The translations under genes were made by a program, and so were the position numbers. The notes under the pieces were generated by a model. That model saw only the letters and a list, made by a program, of their open reading frames with translations. It was not told where the DNA came from and did no database searches. Shown piece by piece: positions 7,934 to 15,985 of a stretch of 31,650 nt of DNA. Position 1 is the stretch's first letter; each line of letters begins with the position of its first letter. The stretch comes from Sulfurimonas sp. (GTDB taxonomy: Bacteria; Campylobacterota; Campylobacteria; Campylobacterales; Sulfurimonadaceae): positions 1 through 31,650 of the forward strand of contig NZ_JALNZY010000017.1 of the NCBI RefSeq assembly GCF_023229105.1, given 5' to 3'.

Positions 7934-8692
7934 TTGAGCGATATAAATATTAAAGAAATACTTGATTTAGAAGTCGCAAAACGCAACTGCGAGGGCGAGA
8001 TTTGCGAGGAGCGGCTAGACCCTATAATGGTTGCGCATAAGTATAAAGACCAGACCATCTCCCTTATCTGTGCACTATTTGCATACGGAAACGTAAAGCA
8101 GATAGTGAAGTTTTTAAACTCTCTTGATTTTTCGCTTCTTGCTAAAAATGACGATGAGATAAGAGAGGCTCTGAAAAACCACTACTACAGATTTCAAAAG
8201 TCCGAGGATGTGGCAGCTCTTTTTATTGCTTTAAAACGTCTAAACGAAAGAAGTACGCTAGAAGAGGTTTTTAAAAGCGGATATCTTAAAAACAGAAGCA
8301 CGATAGAGGGGATAAATGAGCTTATTAAAACTTTGCAGGATATCTATCCGCATCAAAGTATGGGTTACAATTTTCTAATCTCTCAAGTTACTTTAAAAAC
8401 AAAGGGAGCAGGAGCGTTGAAGCGCTGGATGATGTACTTGCGTTGGATGGTAAGAGAGGATAATATTGACATGGGTTTATGGAGTGGAGTTGACAAAGGC
8501 GACCTTATAATTCCGCTTGATACACATACTTTTAATGTCTCCAAAAAAATGGGGCTTTTGGAGCGCAAAAGCTATGATTTGGAAGCCGCGATAGAACTTA
8601 CATGTAAGTTAAAAGAGTTTGATAAAAATGATCCGCTAAAGTACGATTTTGCACTATACCGTATCGGTCAGGAGAAGCTCTCGCTGGTGTGA
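7934..8692 (+). CDS. TIGR02757 (DUF2400) family protein
   Basis: A 252-residue soluble protein of the TIGR02757/DUF2400 family, whose function is unknown. Family marks are LICALFAYGNVKQIVKFL near the N-terminus, a central RWMMYLRWMVRED, and the C-terminal IPLDTHTFNVSKKMGLL and DPLKYDFALYRIGQ segments. The last two resemble the helix-hairpin region of DNA-glycosylase-type folds, so a nucleic-acid role is possible but unproven. The start is TTG, with AAGG 8 nt upstream; the next in-frame Met is far inside the conserved region. It lies between rpoN (160-bp gap) and the convergent MFS gene, whose 3' end it overlaps by 25 bp. Confidence 0.85.
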   Translation: MSDINIKEILDLEVAKRNCEGEICEERLDPIMVAHKYKDQTISLICALFAYGNVKQIVKFLNSLDFSLLAKNDDEIREALKNHYYRFQKSEDVAALFIALKRLNERSTLEEVFKSGYLKNRSTIEGINELIKTLQDIYPHQSMGYNFLISQVTLKTKGAGALKRWMMYLRWMVREDNIDMGLWSGVDKGDLIIPLDTHTFNVSKKMGLLERKSYDLEAAIELTCKLKEFDKNDPLKYDFALYRIGQEKLSLV

Positions 8693-9852
8693 GAGAGCCT
8701 ATCTCTCATCATAAAAAGAGCAAACGCCAAAACAATAGCGGATATTGAAGCGGCAATAAACAAAATAGTGCTTCCATAGCTGTCCCATATCCATCCTGCC
8801 ACGCTTAAAGATATAAGCGTCGCAATGCCAACTGAGGTGTAGTAAACTCCATATGCGGTAGCTTTTAAATCATAGGGCGCGGTGTCTGAGATGATTGCTT
8901 TAGCCAAAGAATTAAACCCTCCCGCAAAAAATCCATATATGGCAAAACCAATCCAAACTCCAATTGTACCCCCGCTAGACATCGCTATTGCCCCCAATCC
9001 AAAAGCCAGATAGACAGAGGAGAGTAGAGCCGCTTTGCCAAATTTGTCGGCAAGTTTGCCTATTGGGATTGCAAAAAAAGCCTGCGTGAGGTTGTACAGA
9101 GCGTATGCAAGCGGTATGATTGCAAGGGCAATGCCGTTCTCGCCCGCTTTTAAAATCATAAAAGAGTAGTTCATAGCAAAGAGGCTAAAGAGTGTCTGAA
9201 ATCCCACAAGAAAATAAAACTGCGCAGGTAGCGCATTAGGGCGAAAATGCTTAGCCGGAGAGGGAGTAAACGGTACATCCGTGATTATAAAGATGAGAAT
9301 TGCCATTGAGATAATCCCCGGAATGATGCTAAGCGCAAAAATGGTGCGAAACGACTCTTCGCTCTCTCCCAGCCACCATAAAAGAGCAAACGCACTCAGT
9401 GAGCCGACCAGTGCACCTGCGCCATCCATCATCTTGTGAAATCCAAATACAAAACCGCTAGAACCTTTTGGCGTAGAAGCACTGATAAGAGCGTCGCGAG
9501 GAGCAGCGCGAATCCCTTTGGCAACTCTATCGCCTATGCGGATAGTCATAATCATTGTCGCACTTTGGGCAAAAAAAGCAAGAGGTTTTATAAGATTGGA
9601 GAGAGCGTATCCAAAGACGACGATACTCTTTCTTCGTCCGAGTCTATCTGAATAGAAACCTGAGAGGGCAATAAGCAGAGCAACGGATAGTTCAGCTAAG
9701 CCTTCAATAATGCCGATTTGTGTTTTTGTAGCGTGCAAAAAACGCTCCAAAAAAATAGGCAGCAGAGGAAGAATCATCTCTGTGGAAAAATCCGTAAAAA
9801 AGCTGTTGGCTCCGAGCCCAACTATGTTTTTATTTAATATTAGTTTTTTCAT
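8668..9852 (-). CDS. Major facilitator superfamily transporter
   Basis: A 394-residue polytopic inner-membrane protein with about 12 hydrophobic segments. MFS motif A is GFYSDRLGRRKS (65-76), with the half-repeat counterpart IGKLADKFGKAAL in the second half. A GDRVAKGIRAAPRDALIS segment is shared with a bacterial and archaeal subgroup annotated loosely as drug or sugar-phosphate efflux. The substrate cannot be read from sequence. It is transcribed alone, divergent from the CoA-binding gene with a 107-bp shared promoter region. It is convergent with and overlaps the TIGR02757 gene. Confidence 0.9.
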   Translation of the reverse strand: MKKLILNKNIVGLGANSFFTDFSTEMILPLLPIFLERFLHATKTQIGIIEGLAELSVALLIALSGFYSDRLGRRKSIVVFGYALSNLIKPLAFFAQSATMIMTIRIGDRVAKGIRAAPRDALISASTPKGSSGFVFGFHKMMDGAGALVGSLSAFALLWWLGESEESFRTIFALSIIPGIISMAILIFIITDVPFTPSPAKHFRPNALPAQFYFLVGFQTLFSLFAMNYSFMILKAGENGIALAIIPLAYALYNLTQAFFAIPIGKLADKFGKAALLSSVYLAFGLGAIAMSSGGTIGVWIGFAIYGFFAGGFNSLAKAIISDTAPYDLKATAYGVYYTSVGIATLISLSVAGWIWDSYGSTILFIAASISAIVLAFALFMMRDRLSHTSESFS

Positions 9853-9882
9853 AATCTTTCATGCCGTATTAAATTTTTTACT

Positions 9883-9888
9883 ATTATA
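9883..9888 (-). promoter_or_regulatory. -10 element (TATAAT) for the MFS gene
   Basis: TATAAT on the minus strand, preceded by TTTTG, lies about 30 bp upstream of the MFS start codon. It is arranged back-to-back with the promoter of the CoA-binding gene. No -35 is evident. Confidence 0.5.
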
Positions 9889-9902
9889 CAAAAATTATCA
9901 AT

Positions 9903-9931
9903 TTGTTGATTGTGACTATTTTGGCTATAAT
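9903..9931 (+). promoter_or_regulatory. Promoter of the CoA-binding - ilvA - propeller/solenoid unit
   Basis: TATAAT at 9926-9931 has a partial -35, TTGTTG, at 9903-9908 with a 17-bp spacer. It lies 28 bp before the ATG at 9960. Its position inside the longest possible open frame (which could start at 9903) argues that the downstream start is the real one. Confidence 0.55.
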
Positions 9932-9959
9932 CGCTAACTATTTTTTAAAAGGATGCTCA

Positions 9960-10388
9960 ATGGAGTGTGAATTCCCGACAATTAATTCCAACAAACAAGA
10001 GATAAAAGAAATTTTTTATATAACTAAGACTATAGCTGTTGTGGGGCTATCTCCTGATGAGAGTAAGGCGAGTCATAGAGTTGCTAAATATCTGCAAGAG
10101 CAGGGGTTTAAGATAGTTCCTATCTACCCAAAAGAGGAGACTATACTTGGTGAAAAGGTGTATCGTTCGCTTTTAGAAATCCCATTTCAGATTGATATGG
10201 TAGATATATTTAGAAAACCTAAAGAGCTCGACAATGTTGCAAATCTGTGCATAGAAAGAGGGGATATAAAGGTTTTCTGGGCACAAAAAGGGATAGTAAA
10301 TAATGAAGCGGCAAAAAAAGCAAATAATGCCGGTATGAGGGTAGTTCAAAATATGTGTACGATGGTAGAACATCGTGCACTTAGTTAG
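9960..10388 (+). CDS. CoA-binding domain protein (YccU-like)
   Basis: A 142-residue soluble protein with a Rossmann-type CoA-binding fold (CoA_binding_2 family). Family motifs are AVVGLSPDESKASHRVAKYL (26-45), PIYPKE, DMVDIFRKP (79-87), VFWAQKGI (105-112) and the C-terminal VVQNMCTMVEH. I chose the ATG at 9960 because AAAAGGA lies 6 nt upstream and conservation starts just after it. An in-frame start at 9903 would add a hydrophobic stretch translated from the promoter. The role is unknown; relatives bind acyl-CoA or CoA. ilvA starts 8 bp after its stop, so they are probably cotranscribed. Confidence 0.88.
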   Translation: MECEFPTINSNKQEIKEIFYITKTIAVVGLSPDESKASHRVAKYLQEQGFKIVPIYPKEETILGEKVYRSLLEIPFQIDMVDIFRKPKELDNVANLCIERGDIKVFWAQKGIVNNEAAKKANNAGMRVVQNMCTMVEHRALS

Positions 10389-10396
10389 GAGTTTTT

Positions 10397-11599
10397 TTGT
10401 TTGATGTAAAAAAAATATATGAAGCAAGAGAGCGCATAAAAGATATTGTAGTCGATACGCCGTTCTCATACGCACCAAATCTTAGTGCAATTTCTGGTTG
10501 TGAAGTCTATTTAAAAAAAGAGAATCTTCAAGTAACTGGGGCATTTAAAATAAGAGGTGCATATAATAAAATAGCGACTCTTAGCGATGAACAAAAGGCA
10601 TGCGGAGTTATAGCAGCAAGTGCTGGAAATCATGCTCAGGGAGTTGCGCTCTCTGCTTCAAAGTTTGATATAAAAGCTATTATCGTTATGCCTGAATCTA
10701 CACCGCTTACAAAGATAAACGGCGTAAGAAAGTACGGCGCGGAGGTTATTTTATTTGGAAGTAATTATGATGAGGCTTATGCGTATGCGATGGAGCACGG
10801 CAGGAAAAACTCTCTGACATTTATACACCCTTTTGAAGATGAGGAAGTTATCGCAGGACAGGGTACTTTGGCACTTGATATATTAGATAAGTGTCAAGAT
10901 TTAGACGCGGTCATTATTCCAGCAGGCGGTGGCGGACTAATATCTGGCATGGCATGTGCCATCAAAAGCATCAACCCTAAAATAGAGGTTATCGCAGTAA
11001 GTGCAAAAGGCGCGCCTGCACTCAAAAACTCATTTGAACTCAAAACTGCTATAGATACTTTAAGTGTAAGAACAATTGCTGATGGTATTGCTGTTCGAGA
11101 CACTTCGCCGATTACTCTTGGGTACATGCTAGAGAGCGTCGATAGATTTATAAGTGTTGACGATGAGGAGATAGCAAGTGCGATTCTCTTCTTGCTTGAG
11201 AGTCAAAAACTTGTAGTCGAGGGTGCCGGAGCTGCAGGTGTTGCGGCTCTTTTGCATGGCAAGTTAGAGTATTTAAGGGGCAAAAAAGTAGCGATTGTCC
11301 TAAGTGGCGGAAATATGGACGTAACACTTTTGTCTGTTATTATAGAAAAAGGTTTGTTAAAATCAGGCAGAAAGATGAAGCTGACGGTCACTTTGGTTGA
11401 TAAACCTGGTTCCTTGATGCGCTTTACCCAGATACTTCAAGAGCTTAATGCAAATATTGTCCACATAGCTTATGATAGAACTTCCATCTCGCTTGATTAC
11501 GGTGATGCGAATGTAACAGTACATGTGGAGACAAAAGGAGAAGAGCATCAAAATGCTATTTATAAGGTCTTAAAAGAAGAGAACTACATAAGAGATTAA
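10397..11599 (+). CDS. ilvA: Threonine dehydratase (threonine ammonia-lyase) with C-terminal ACT domain
   Basis: A PLP enzyme that converts threonine to 2-oxobutanoate, the entry to isoleucine synthesis. It is 400 residues. The PLP lysine is K51 in TGAFKIRGAYNK. SAGNHAQG (75-82) binds substrate and cofactor, and a GGGGLISG loop holds the PLP phosphate. The last ~75 residues (KLTVTLVDKPGSLMRFTQIL onwards) are a single ACT-like domain, as in the TIGR01127 subgroup. It may sense isoleucine or valine, or the enzyme may be the catabolic-like form. The start is TTG, with AGGAG 5 nt upstream. The gene lies 8 bp after the CoA-binding gene and 7 bp before the propeller protein, while ilvBN is 2.2 kb downstream. 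Confidence 0.94.
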   Translation: MFDVKKIYEARERIKDIVVDTPFSYAPNLSAISGCEVYLKKENLQVTGAFKIRGAYNKIATLSDEQKACGVIAASAGNHAQGVALSASKFDIKAIIVMPESTPLTKINGVRKYGAEVILFGSNYDEAYAYAMEHGRKNSLTFIHPFEDEEVIAGQGTLALDILDKCQDLDAVIIPAGGGGLISGMACAIKSINPKIEVIAVSAKGAPALKNSFELKTAIDTLSVRTIADGIAVRDTSPITLGYMLESVDRFISVDDEEIASAILFLLESQKLVVEGAGAAGVAALLHGKLEYLRGKKVAIVLSGGNMDVTLLSVIIEKGLLKSGRKMKLTVTLVDKPGSLMRFTQILQELNANIVHIAYDRTSISLDYGDANVTVHVETKGEEHQNAIYKVLKEENYIRD

Positions 11600-11606
11600 A
11601 TAGAAT

Positions 11607-13727
11607 ATGAAACCTATAAAAAAAAGTAATTTTAACGAAGTGATTATATATACACAGATTTTAGATGCTAATACAATTTTAACTGTTGATACGCTTACGA
11701 CTATAAGATATTTACAAAGAGAAACTCTTAATGTTATAGATGAATTTAAAATGGGTATTTCACACACAAGATACGGCTCAAAGGTAATCTCCTTTAGTTC
11801 TGAGGGCAAATATTTTGCCTTGAAAGAGCTCAAAACATCAATGCTTTATGAGACAGAAGGTAAAAAACTTCTCCTAAGGGTAGATAGGCATCAAGGGGAA
11901 GTCTCTTGTGTGGCAATAGATCCACAGGGTAGATATATGTTCTCCTGCGGTGATGACGGTATAACATACGGCATAGATATAAACAGTACCAAACTCTCCT
12001 TTACGCTTCCTGCGCATAAAGATTCTGTAACAGATATAGCAATTAGCGAAGATGGAAAATGGGTTGCAACTTCTAGTTATGATAAAAATATCTCCTTATA
12101 TAATTTAGCAATGATGACTCCAAAGGCAAAATTAAAAGCCCACTCTGATCCTATTGTGCGGGTACATTTTTTAGGCAAGGAGAGACTTTTTAGTCTTGAT
12201 AATAAAAACAGTGCCATAATTTGGGATATTAACAGAGCTAAAGTCATAGCAAGACTCAACGCAATACATGATGAAGTTACAGCTATAGCGGTAGATAATG
12301 AGAACGAATTTCTTTTTTTAGGCACAAAACTCGGCTATATATTTGTTTATAGTCTGCTTGATTATGAGCAGATTTCAAAGAGATATATAAAGCTAAATGA
12401 TACTATTACCTCTTTGAGTTTTGATGAAACTAAAAAAGAGCTTGTTGTTGCAAGCGTAAATAAAGAGCTTCTTTTTTATGATATATTTAATGGACAAGAG
12501 CGCCTTCTTCAACTTTTAAAAAACAAGGAGTATGCTCTTTTGAGTGACTCTATAGATAAAAATCCGCTTCTTGTTTATACACAAGCTTATAAAACCTTTG
12601 AGCTTTTATGGGAAAAAACGATGCAAAGAGCAAAACTGCTTCTTCAAAATTGTGAAAAAGAAAAAGCAATAACCCTTTTTGATGATTTCATCGTAATAGC
12701 ATCTAAAAATAAACAGATGCAAAAACTAATCTCAGAGTATGCTGAATATGATAAATTTCTAGGATTTATTAAAGCCAATAAACTTGCTTTAGCTTATGCC
12801 CTGGTAAATCTTCATCCGTTATATAAAGAGACAAAAGTATATATCTCAATGGAAGCTCAGTGGGAAAAAGATTTGCTGCTTGCTAAAAAATATCTCCAAG
12901 ATCAAAAATTTAGCCATAAAGCCAAGGAAGTTTTAGCACCATATAAGGGAATAAGCGAAAAAACGGTTCTTATCCAAGAGCTTATGCAAAATATAGGAGC
13001 ATACAAAAGATTTAAAGAGGCAATAGCGCAAAGAAAGTTTAAACTCGCTTTAGAGATTGTAAAACAGAACCCCTTTTTAAAGGAGTACCCTGGATACAAA
13101 GCACTCATTAACTACTCAGACTCCCTGTATATGAGAGTTCAAGTTATGCTCACAAACGATGAATCTAGTGAGGCACTTAAAATATTATATATTTTACTAG
13201 ATTTTGAAGATTTTAAAGAAGAAGCGCAAATGGCGATTGCAGAGATAGAGGCTAAGCGTAAATTTTTCACTGCCATAAAAGAGGATAATACCACTCTTGC
13301 ATATACTATTATGGATGAGTTTTCCAGTTTAAAGGAGACTTTAGAGGGTAAAAAACTTCAAGCTCAATGGGAGAGTGATTTTGAAAAAGCACAGAGTCTT
13401 GCTCTTTATGCAGATATTGAAGGAGCAAGGAGTATTTTGGCAAATTATTTAACAATAAGAGCAAAAAGTATGGAGATAGCCACTGTTTTTTCAAAATCTC
13501 ACATAGTGCAACTCTACAAAGCTTTACAAGAGAGTAAAGATCAAAAAAGTGTGGAAATAGGGATAAAAAACTATATACTTTATTATGGTTTAGCAGAGCA
13601 GATTGAGAGTTTTTTTAAAGATTTTAAAGAAAAATTTCCAGATACCAAAATAAATATAAAGTCTCAAAAGCAGGGCTTTATCGAAAACTGGAGACCCTCT
13701 ATGATAGTTAATTCTATATTAGAGTGA
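11607..13727 (+). CDS. WD40 beta-propeller plus alpha-solenoid protein of unknown function
   Basis: A 706-residue protein with no signal peptide or membrane segment. Residues about 50-295 form WD40-type blades, for example HQGEVSCVAIDPQGRYMFS (95-113), HKDSVTDIAISEDGKWVATS (137-156), HSDPIVRVHF, HDEVTAIAVD (221-230) and NDTITSLSFD (264-273). From about residue 335 the protein is all helix. It contains three back-to-back 84-residue repeats (382-465, 466-549, 550-633), preceded by a half repeat (about 338-381) and followed by a helical tail. A propeller followed by a helical solenoid is the layout of eukaryotic coat and scaffold proteins; here it suggests a scaffold role. It starts 7 bp after ilvA without a strong Shine-Dalgarno, so coupling to ilvA translation is possible. 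I do not recognise a named family. Confidence 0.85.
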   Translation: MKPIKKSNFNEVIIYTQILDANTILTVDTLTTIRYLQRETLNVIDEFKMGISHTRYGSKVISFSSEGKYFALKELKTSMLYETEGKKLLLRVDRHQGEVSCVAIDPQGRYMFSCGDDGITYGIDINSTKLSFTLPAHKDSVTDIAISEDGKWVATSSYDKNISLYNLAMMTPKAKLKAHSDPIVRVHFLGKERLFSLDNKNSAIIWDINRAKVIARLNAIHDEVTAIAVDNENEFLFLGTKLGYIFVYSLLDYEQISKRYIKLNDTITSLSFDETKKELVVASVNKELLFYDIFNGQERLLQLLKNKEYALLSDSIDKNPLLVYTQAYKTFELLWEKTMQRAKLLLQNCEKEKAITLFDDFIVIASKNKQMQKLISEYAEYDKFLGFIKANKLALAYALVNLHPLYKETKVYISMEAQWEKDLLLAKKYLQDQKFSHKAKEVLAPYKGISEKTVLIQELMQNIGAYKRFKEAIAQRKFKLALEIVKQNPFLKEYPGYKALINYSDSLYMRVQVMLTNDESSEALKILYILLDFEDFKEEAQMAIAEIEAKRKFFTAIKEDNTTLAYTIMDEFSSLKETLEGKKLQAQWESDFEKAQSLALYADIEGARSILANYLTIRAKSMEIATVFSKSHIVQLYKALQESKDQKSVEIGIKNYILYYGLAEQIESFFKDFKEKFPDTKINIKSQKQGFIENWRPSMIVNSILE
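12750..13505 (+). repeat. Three tandem 84-residue (252-bp) helical repeats inside the propeller-solenoid gene
   Basis: The repeats are at 12750-13001, 13002-13253 and 13254-13505. Aligned cores are FLGFIKANKLALAYALV, FKEAIAQRKFKLALEIV and FFTAIKEDNTTLAYTIM, each followed by a proline or serine turn and LYKET, FLKEY or SLKET. Repeats 1 and 3 also share AQWEKDLLLAK versus AQWESDFEKAQ. Their similarity is at protein level only, so this is old duplication rather than a DNA repeat. Confidence 0.65.
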
Positions 13728-13749
13728 GAAAATGACATCATTATTTAAC

Positions 13750-13777
13750 TTGCAATATAGCTCATTTTATATATAAT
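13750..13777 (+). promoter_or_regulatory. Sigma-70 promoter of ilvBN-lpxD unit
   Basis: TTGCAA at 13750-13755, a 16-bp spacer and TATAAT at 13772-13777, followed by an AGGAG Shine-Dalgarno at 13796-13800 and the ilvB ATG at 13807. The transcript leader would be only about 23 nt, too short for an attenuator or T-box. This is the best promoter match in the window. Confidence 0.65.
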
Positions 13778-13806
13778 TGGCGAATTTTTTACGATAGGAG
13801 ACTTTT

Positions 13807-15507
13807 ATGCAGATAAGCGGCGCGCAGATGGTTATTGAAGCTTTAATTGCAGAAGGAGTAGATACGGTTTTTGGCTACCCCGGTGGAGCAATTATGAATA
13901 TCTACGATGAGATTTATAAGCAAGATAAATTTGAACATATTTTAACTAGACACGAGCAAGCTGCCGTTCATGCTGCGGAGGGCTACTCAAAAGCCAGCGG
14001 AAAAGTCGGCGTTGCGATGATTACAAGTGGTCCAGGTTTTACTAATGCCGTCACAGGACTAGCAGATGCATATATGGACTCAATTCCACTAGTTGTAATA
14101 AGCGGGCAGGTTCCTATGAGCCTTATAGGCACAGATGCGTTTCAAGAGATTGATGCAGTTGGAATTAGCCGTTCATGCACAAAACATAACTATCTTGTTA
14201 CAGATGCAAAGGATCTTCCACGTATACTTAAAGAGGCGTTTTATATAGCTTCAAGCGGTCGTCCGGGACCTGTGCATGTAGATATTCCAAAAGATGTAAC
14301 TGCTCAGATTGCAAGCTTTGACTACTCAATTGAGTTGGGTTTGGAGACATATAAACCTCACACAAAGGGAAATCCTCGTCAGATTAAAAAGGCTATGGAG
14401 GCTATTGCTAAAGCAAAAAGACCTCTGTTTTATTTAGGCGGCGGAATTATCAACTCAAATGCGGCGTATGAAGTAAGAGAGTTGGTTCATGCAACCGGAA
14501 TTCCTGCGGTTGAGACCTTTATGGCAAGAGGAACCCTAAGCCATGATGATGAATATTTAATCTCAATGCTCGGAATGCATGGTTCGTATGCCGCAAATAT
14601 GGCTATGAGCGAGACGGATTTAGTTATAGGTTTGGGTGCTAGATTTGATGACCGTGTAACAGGAAAGCTCTCCGAGTTTGCTAAAAATGCGGGAGTAATC
14701 CATGTAGATATAGATCCCGCTAGCATCTCTAAACTTGTAAATGCCGACTACCCAATAGTGGGCGATATTAAAAATGTTGTCGGGGAGATGTTGAAACTCT
14801 CATCAAGTATCAACCCTGCTAAATATACATCGTGGAAAGATACTATTAAAAACTTTGATACGTTACATCCTTTAACATATCATGAAGATACAGATAGATT
14901 GAAGCCGCAATGGGTTATACAAAGAGTCGGGGAGCTTTTAGGCGATGATGCTAATATATCTACGGATGTTGGACAGCATCAGATGTGGACTGCACAATTT
15001 TATCCATTTAGCCGCCCAAGACAGTTTATAAGTTCCGGCGGACTTGGAACTATGGGTTTTGGTTTTCCGGCTGCTATGGGTGTAAAAGCAGCATCTCCAG
15101 ATAAAGTAAGTATAAACTTTACGGGTGATGGTTCAATACTTATGAATTGCCAGGAGCTTATGACGGCTGTTGAGAAAAAACTACCTGTTATAAACATCAT
15201 ACTAAACAATAACTATCTTGGCATGGTTCGTCAGTGGCAGACTCTATTTTATGACAAAAGACACAGTGAGACAGACTTAAGTGTTCAACCAGACTTTGTT
15301 AAACTTGCAGAGGCATTTGGCGGAATAGGGTATAGAGTTACGACAAAAGATGAGTTTGATGCAGCACTCAAAGGTGCGCTAGAGAAGAATATAGTTGCTT
15401 TTATAGATGTTGTAGTTGAGAGACTTGAGAACGTTATGCCGATGGTACCCTCTGGCGGTTCACTTTTTAACATGATGCTATTAGAGAAGAAGGAGAAGAA
15501 GAAATAA
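13807..15507 (+). CDS. ilvB: Acetolactate synthase, large catalytic subunit
   Basis: A 566-residue ThDP enzyme that condenses two pyruvates, or pyruvate and 2-oxobutanoate, in the first common step of valine, leucine and isoleucine synthesis. Domain order is the usual Pyr-FAD-PP. FGYPGGAIMN is near the N-terminus, the catalytic glutamate is E50 in TRHEQAA, and a TSGPGFTNAVTG loop follows. The ThDP/Mg motif runs from GDG (440-442) to NNNYLGMVRQW (467-477). AGGAG lies 6 nt before the ATG. The stop overlaps the ilvN ATG by one base (TAATG), the usual coupling of catalytic and regulatory subunits. Confidence 0.97.
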   Translation: MQISGAQMVIEALIAEGVDTVFGYPGGAIMNIYDEIYKQDKFEHILTRHEQAAVHAAEGYSKASGKVGVAMITSGPGFTNAVTGLADAYMDSIPLVVISGQVPMSLIGTDAFQEIDAVGISRSCTKHNYLVTDAKDLPRILKEAFYIASSGRPGPVHVDIPKDVTAQIASFDYSIELGLETYKPHTKGNPRQIKKAMEAIAKAKRPLFYLGGGIINSNAAYEVRELVHATGIPAVETFMARGTLSHDDEYLISMLGMHGSYAANMAMSETDLVIGLGARFDDRVTGKLSEFAKNAGVIHVDIDPASISKLVNADYPIVGDIKNVVGEMLKLSSSINPAKYTSWKDTIKNFDTLHPLTYHEDTDRLKPQWVIQRVGELLGDDANISTDVGQHQMWTAQFYPFSRPRQFISSGGLGTMGFGFPAAMGVKAASPDKVSINFTGDGSILMNCQELMTAVEKKLPVINIILNNNYLGMVRQWQTLFYDKRHSETDLSVQPDFVKLAEAFGGIGYRVTTKDEFDAALKGALEKNIVAFIDVVVERLENVMPMVPSGGSLFNMMLLEKKEKKK

Positions 15508-15980
15508 TGGAAGCTAGTGAAAGAAGAGTTATCTCTGTTATCGTAGTAAATGAAGCAAGCGTATTATCTCGAATTACTGATCTTTTTTCCGGTCGTGGAT
15601 ACAATATCACATCATTGACGGTTGCTCCTATTCCAGATAGTAAATACTCTCGGTTGACTATAGTTACATCGGGTTCAGTGAGAGTTATAGAGCAGATTAC
15701 GAAGCAGCTTCATAAGCTGATACCTGTTTTGAAAGTTTACGAGCATGCTGATTTGGTTGAAAAAGAGATGGCGCTCGTCAAGTTTCCTGCATCTGAGAAT
15801 ATTACAGATATAGCAACTCTTTGCGCTGCATATAACGGTAAAATTGTTAATGTCGCAGAGAATATTATTATAGTCATGGTTGCTGATGAGCCAAAAAGAG
15901 TTGATAACTTTTTAAAAATAATCAATAAATACAATCCAAAAGAGATTGTAAGAAGCGGTGCCGTAGCACTAGAGAGATAA
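15507..15980 (+). CDS. ilvN: Acetolactate synthase, small regulatory subunit
   Basis: A 157-residue regulatory partner of IlvB that raises its activity and confers valine feedback inhibition. An N-terminal ACT domain is plain: RVISVIVVNEASVLSRITDL, then FSGRGYNITSLTVAP. The C-terminal domain (about 85-157) is of the IlvN/IlvH type, with AENIIIVMVADEPKRVDNFL. Length and motifs fit the longer IlvH-like form. The start overlaps the ilvB stop by one base. The first lpxD-type gene begins 5 bp after its stop, so the branched-chain and lipid A genes share a transcript. Confidence 0.95.
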   Translation: MEASERRVISVIVVNEASVLSRITDLFSGRGYNITSLTVAPIPDSKYSRLTIVTSGSVRVIEQITKQLHKLIPVLKVYEHADLVEKEMALVKFPASENITDIATLCAAYNGKIVNVAENIIIVMVADEPKRVDNFLKIINKYNPKEIVRSGAVALER

Positions 15981-15985
15981 TCCCG

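Noticed and set aside
9903..9959. N-terminal extension of the CoA-binding protein from an upstream start
   Set aside because: The region holds a TATAAT promoter, and the ATG at 9960 has AAAAGGA at ideal spacing; family conservation begins there.
13728..13806. Attenuator or T-box before ilvB
   Set aside because: The predicted leader is only about 23 nt, with no hairpin and no run of branched-chain codons.
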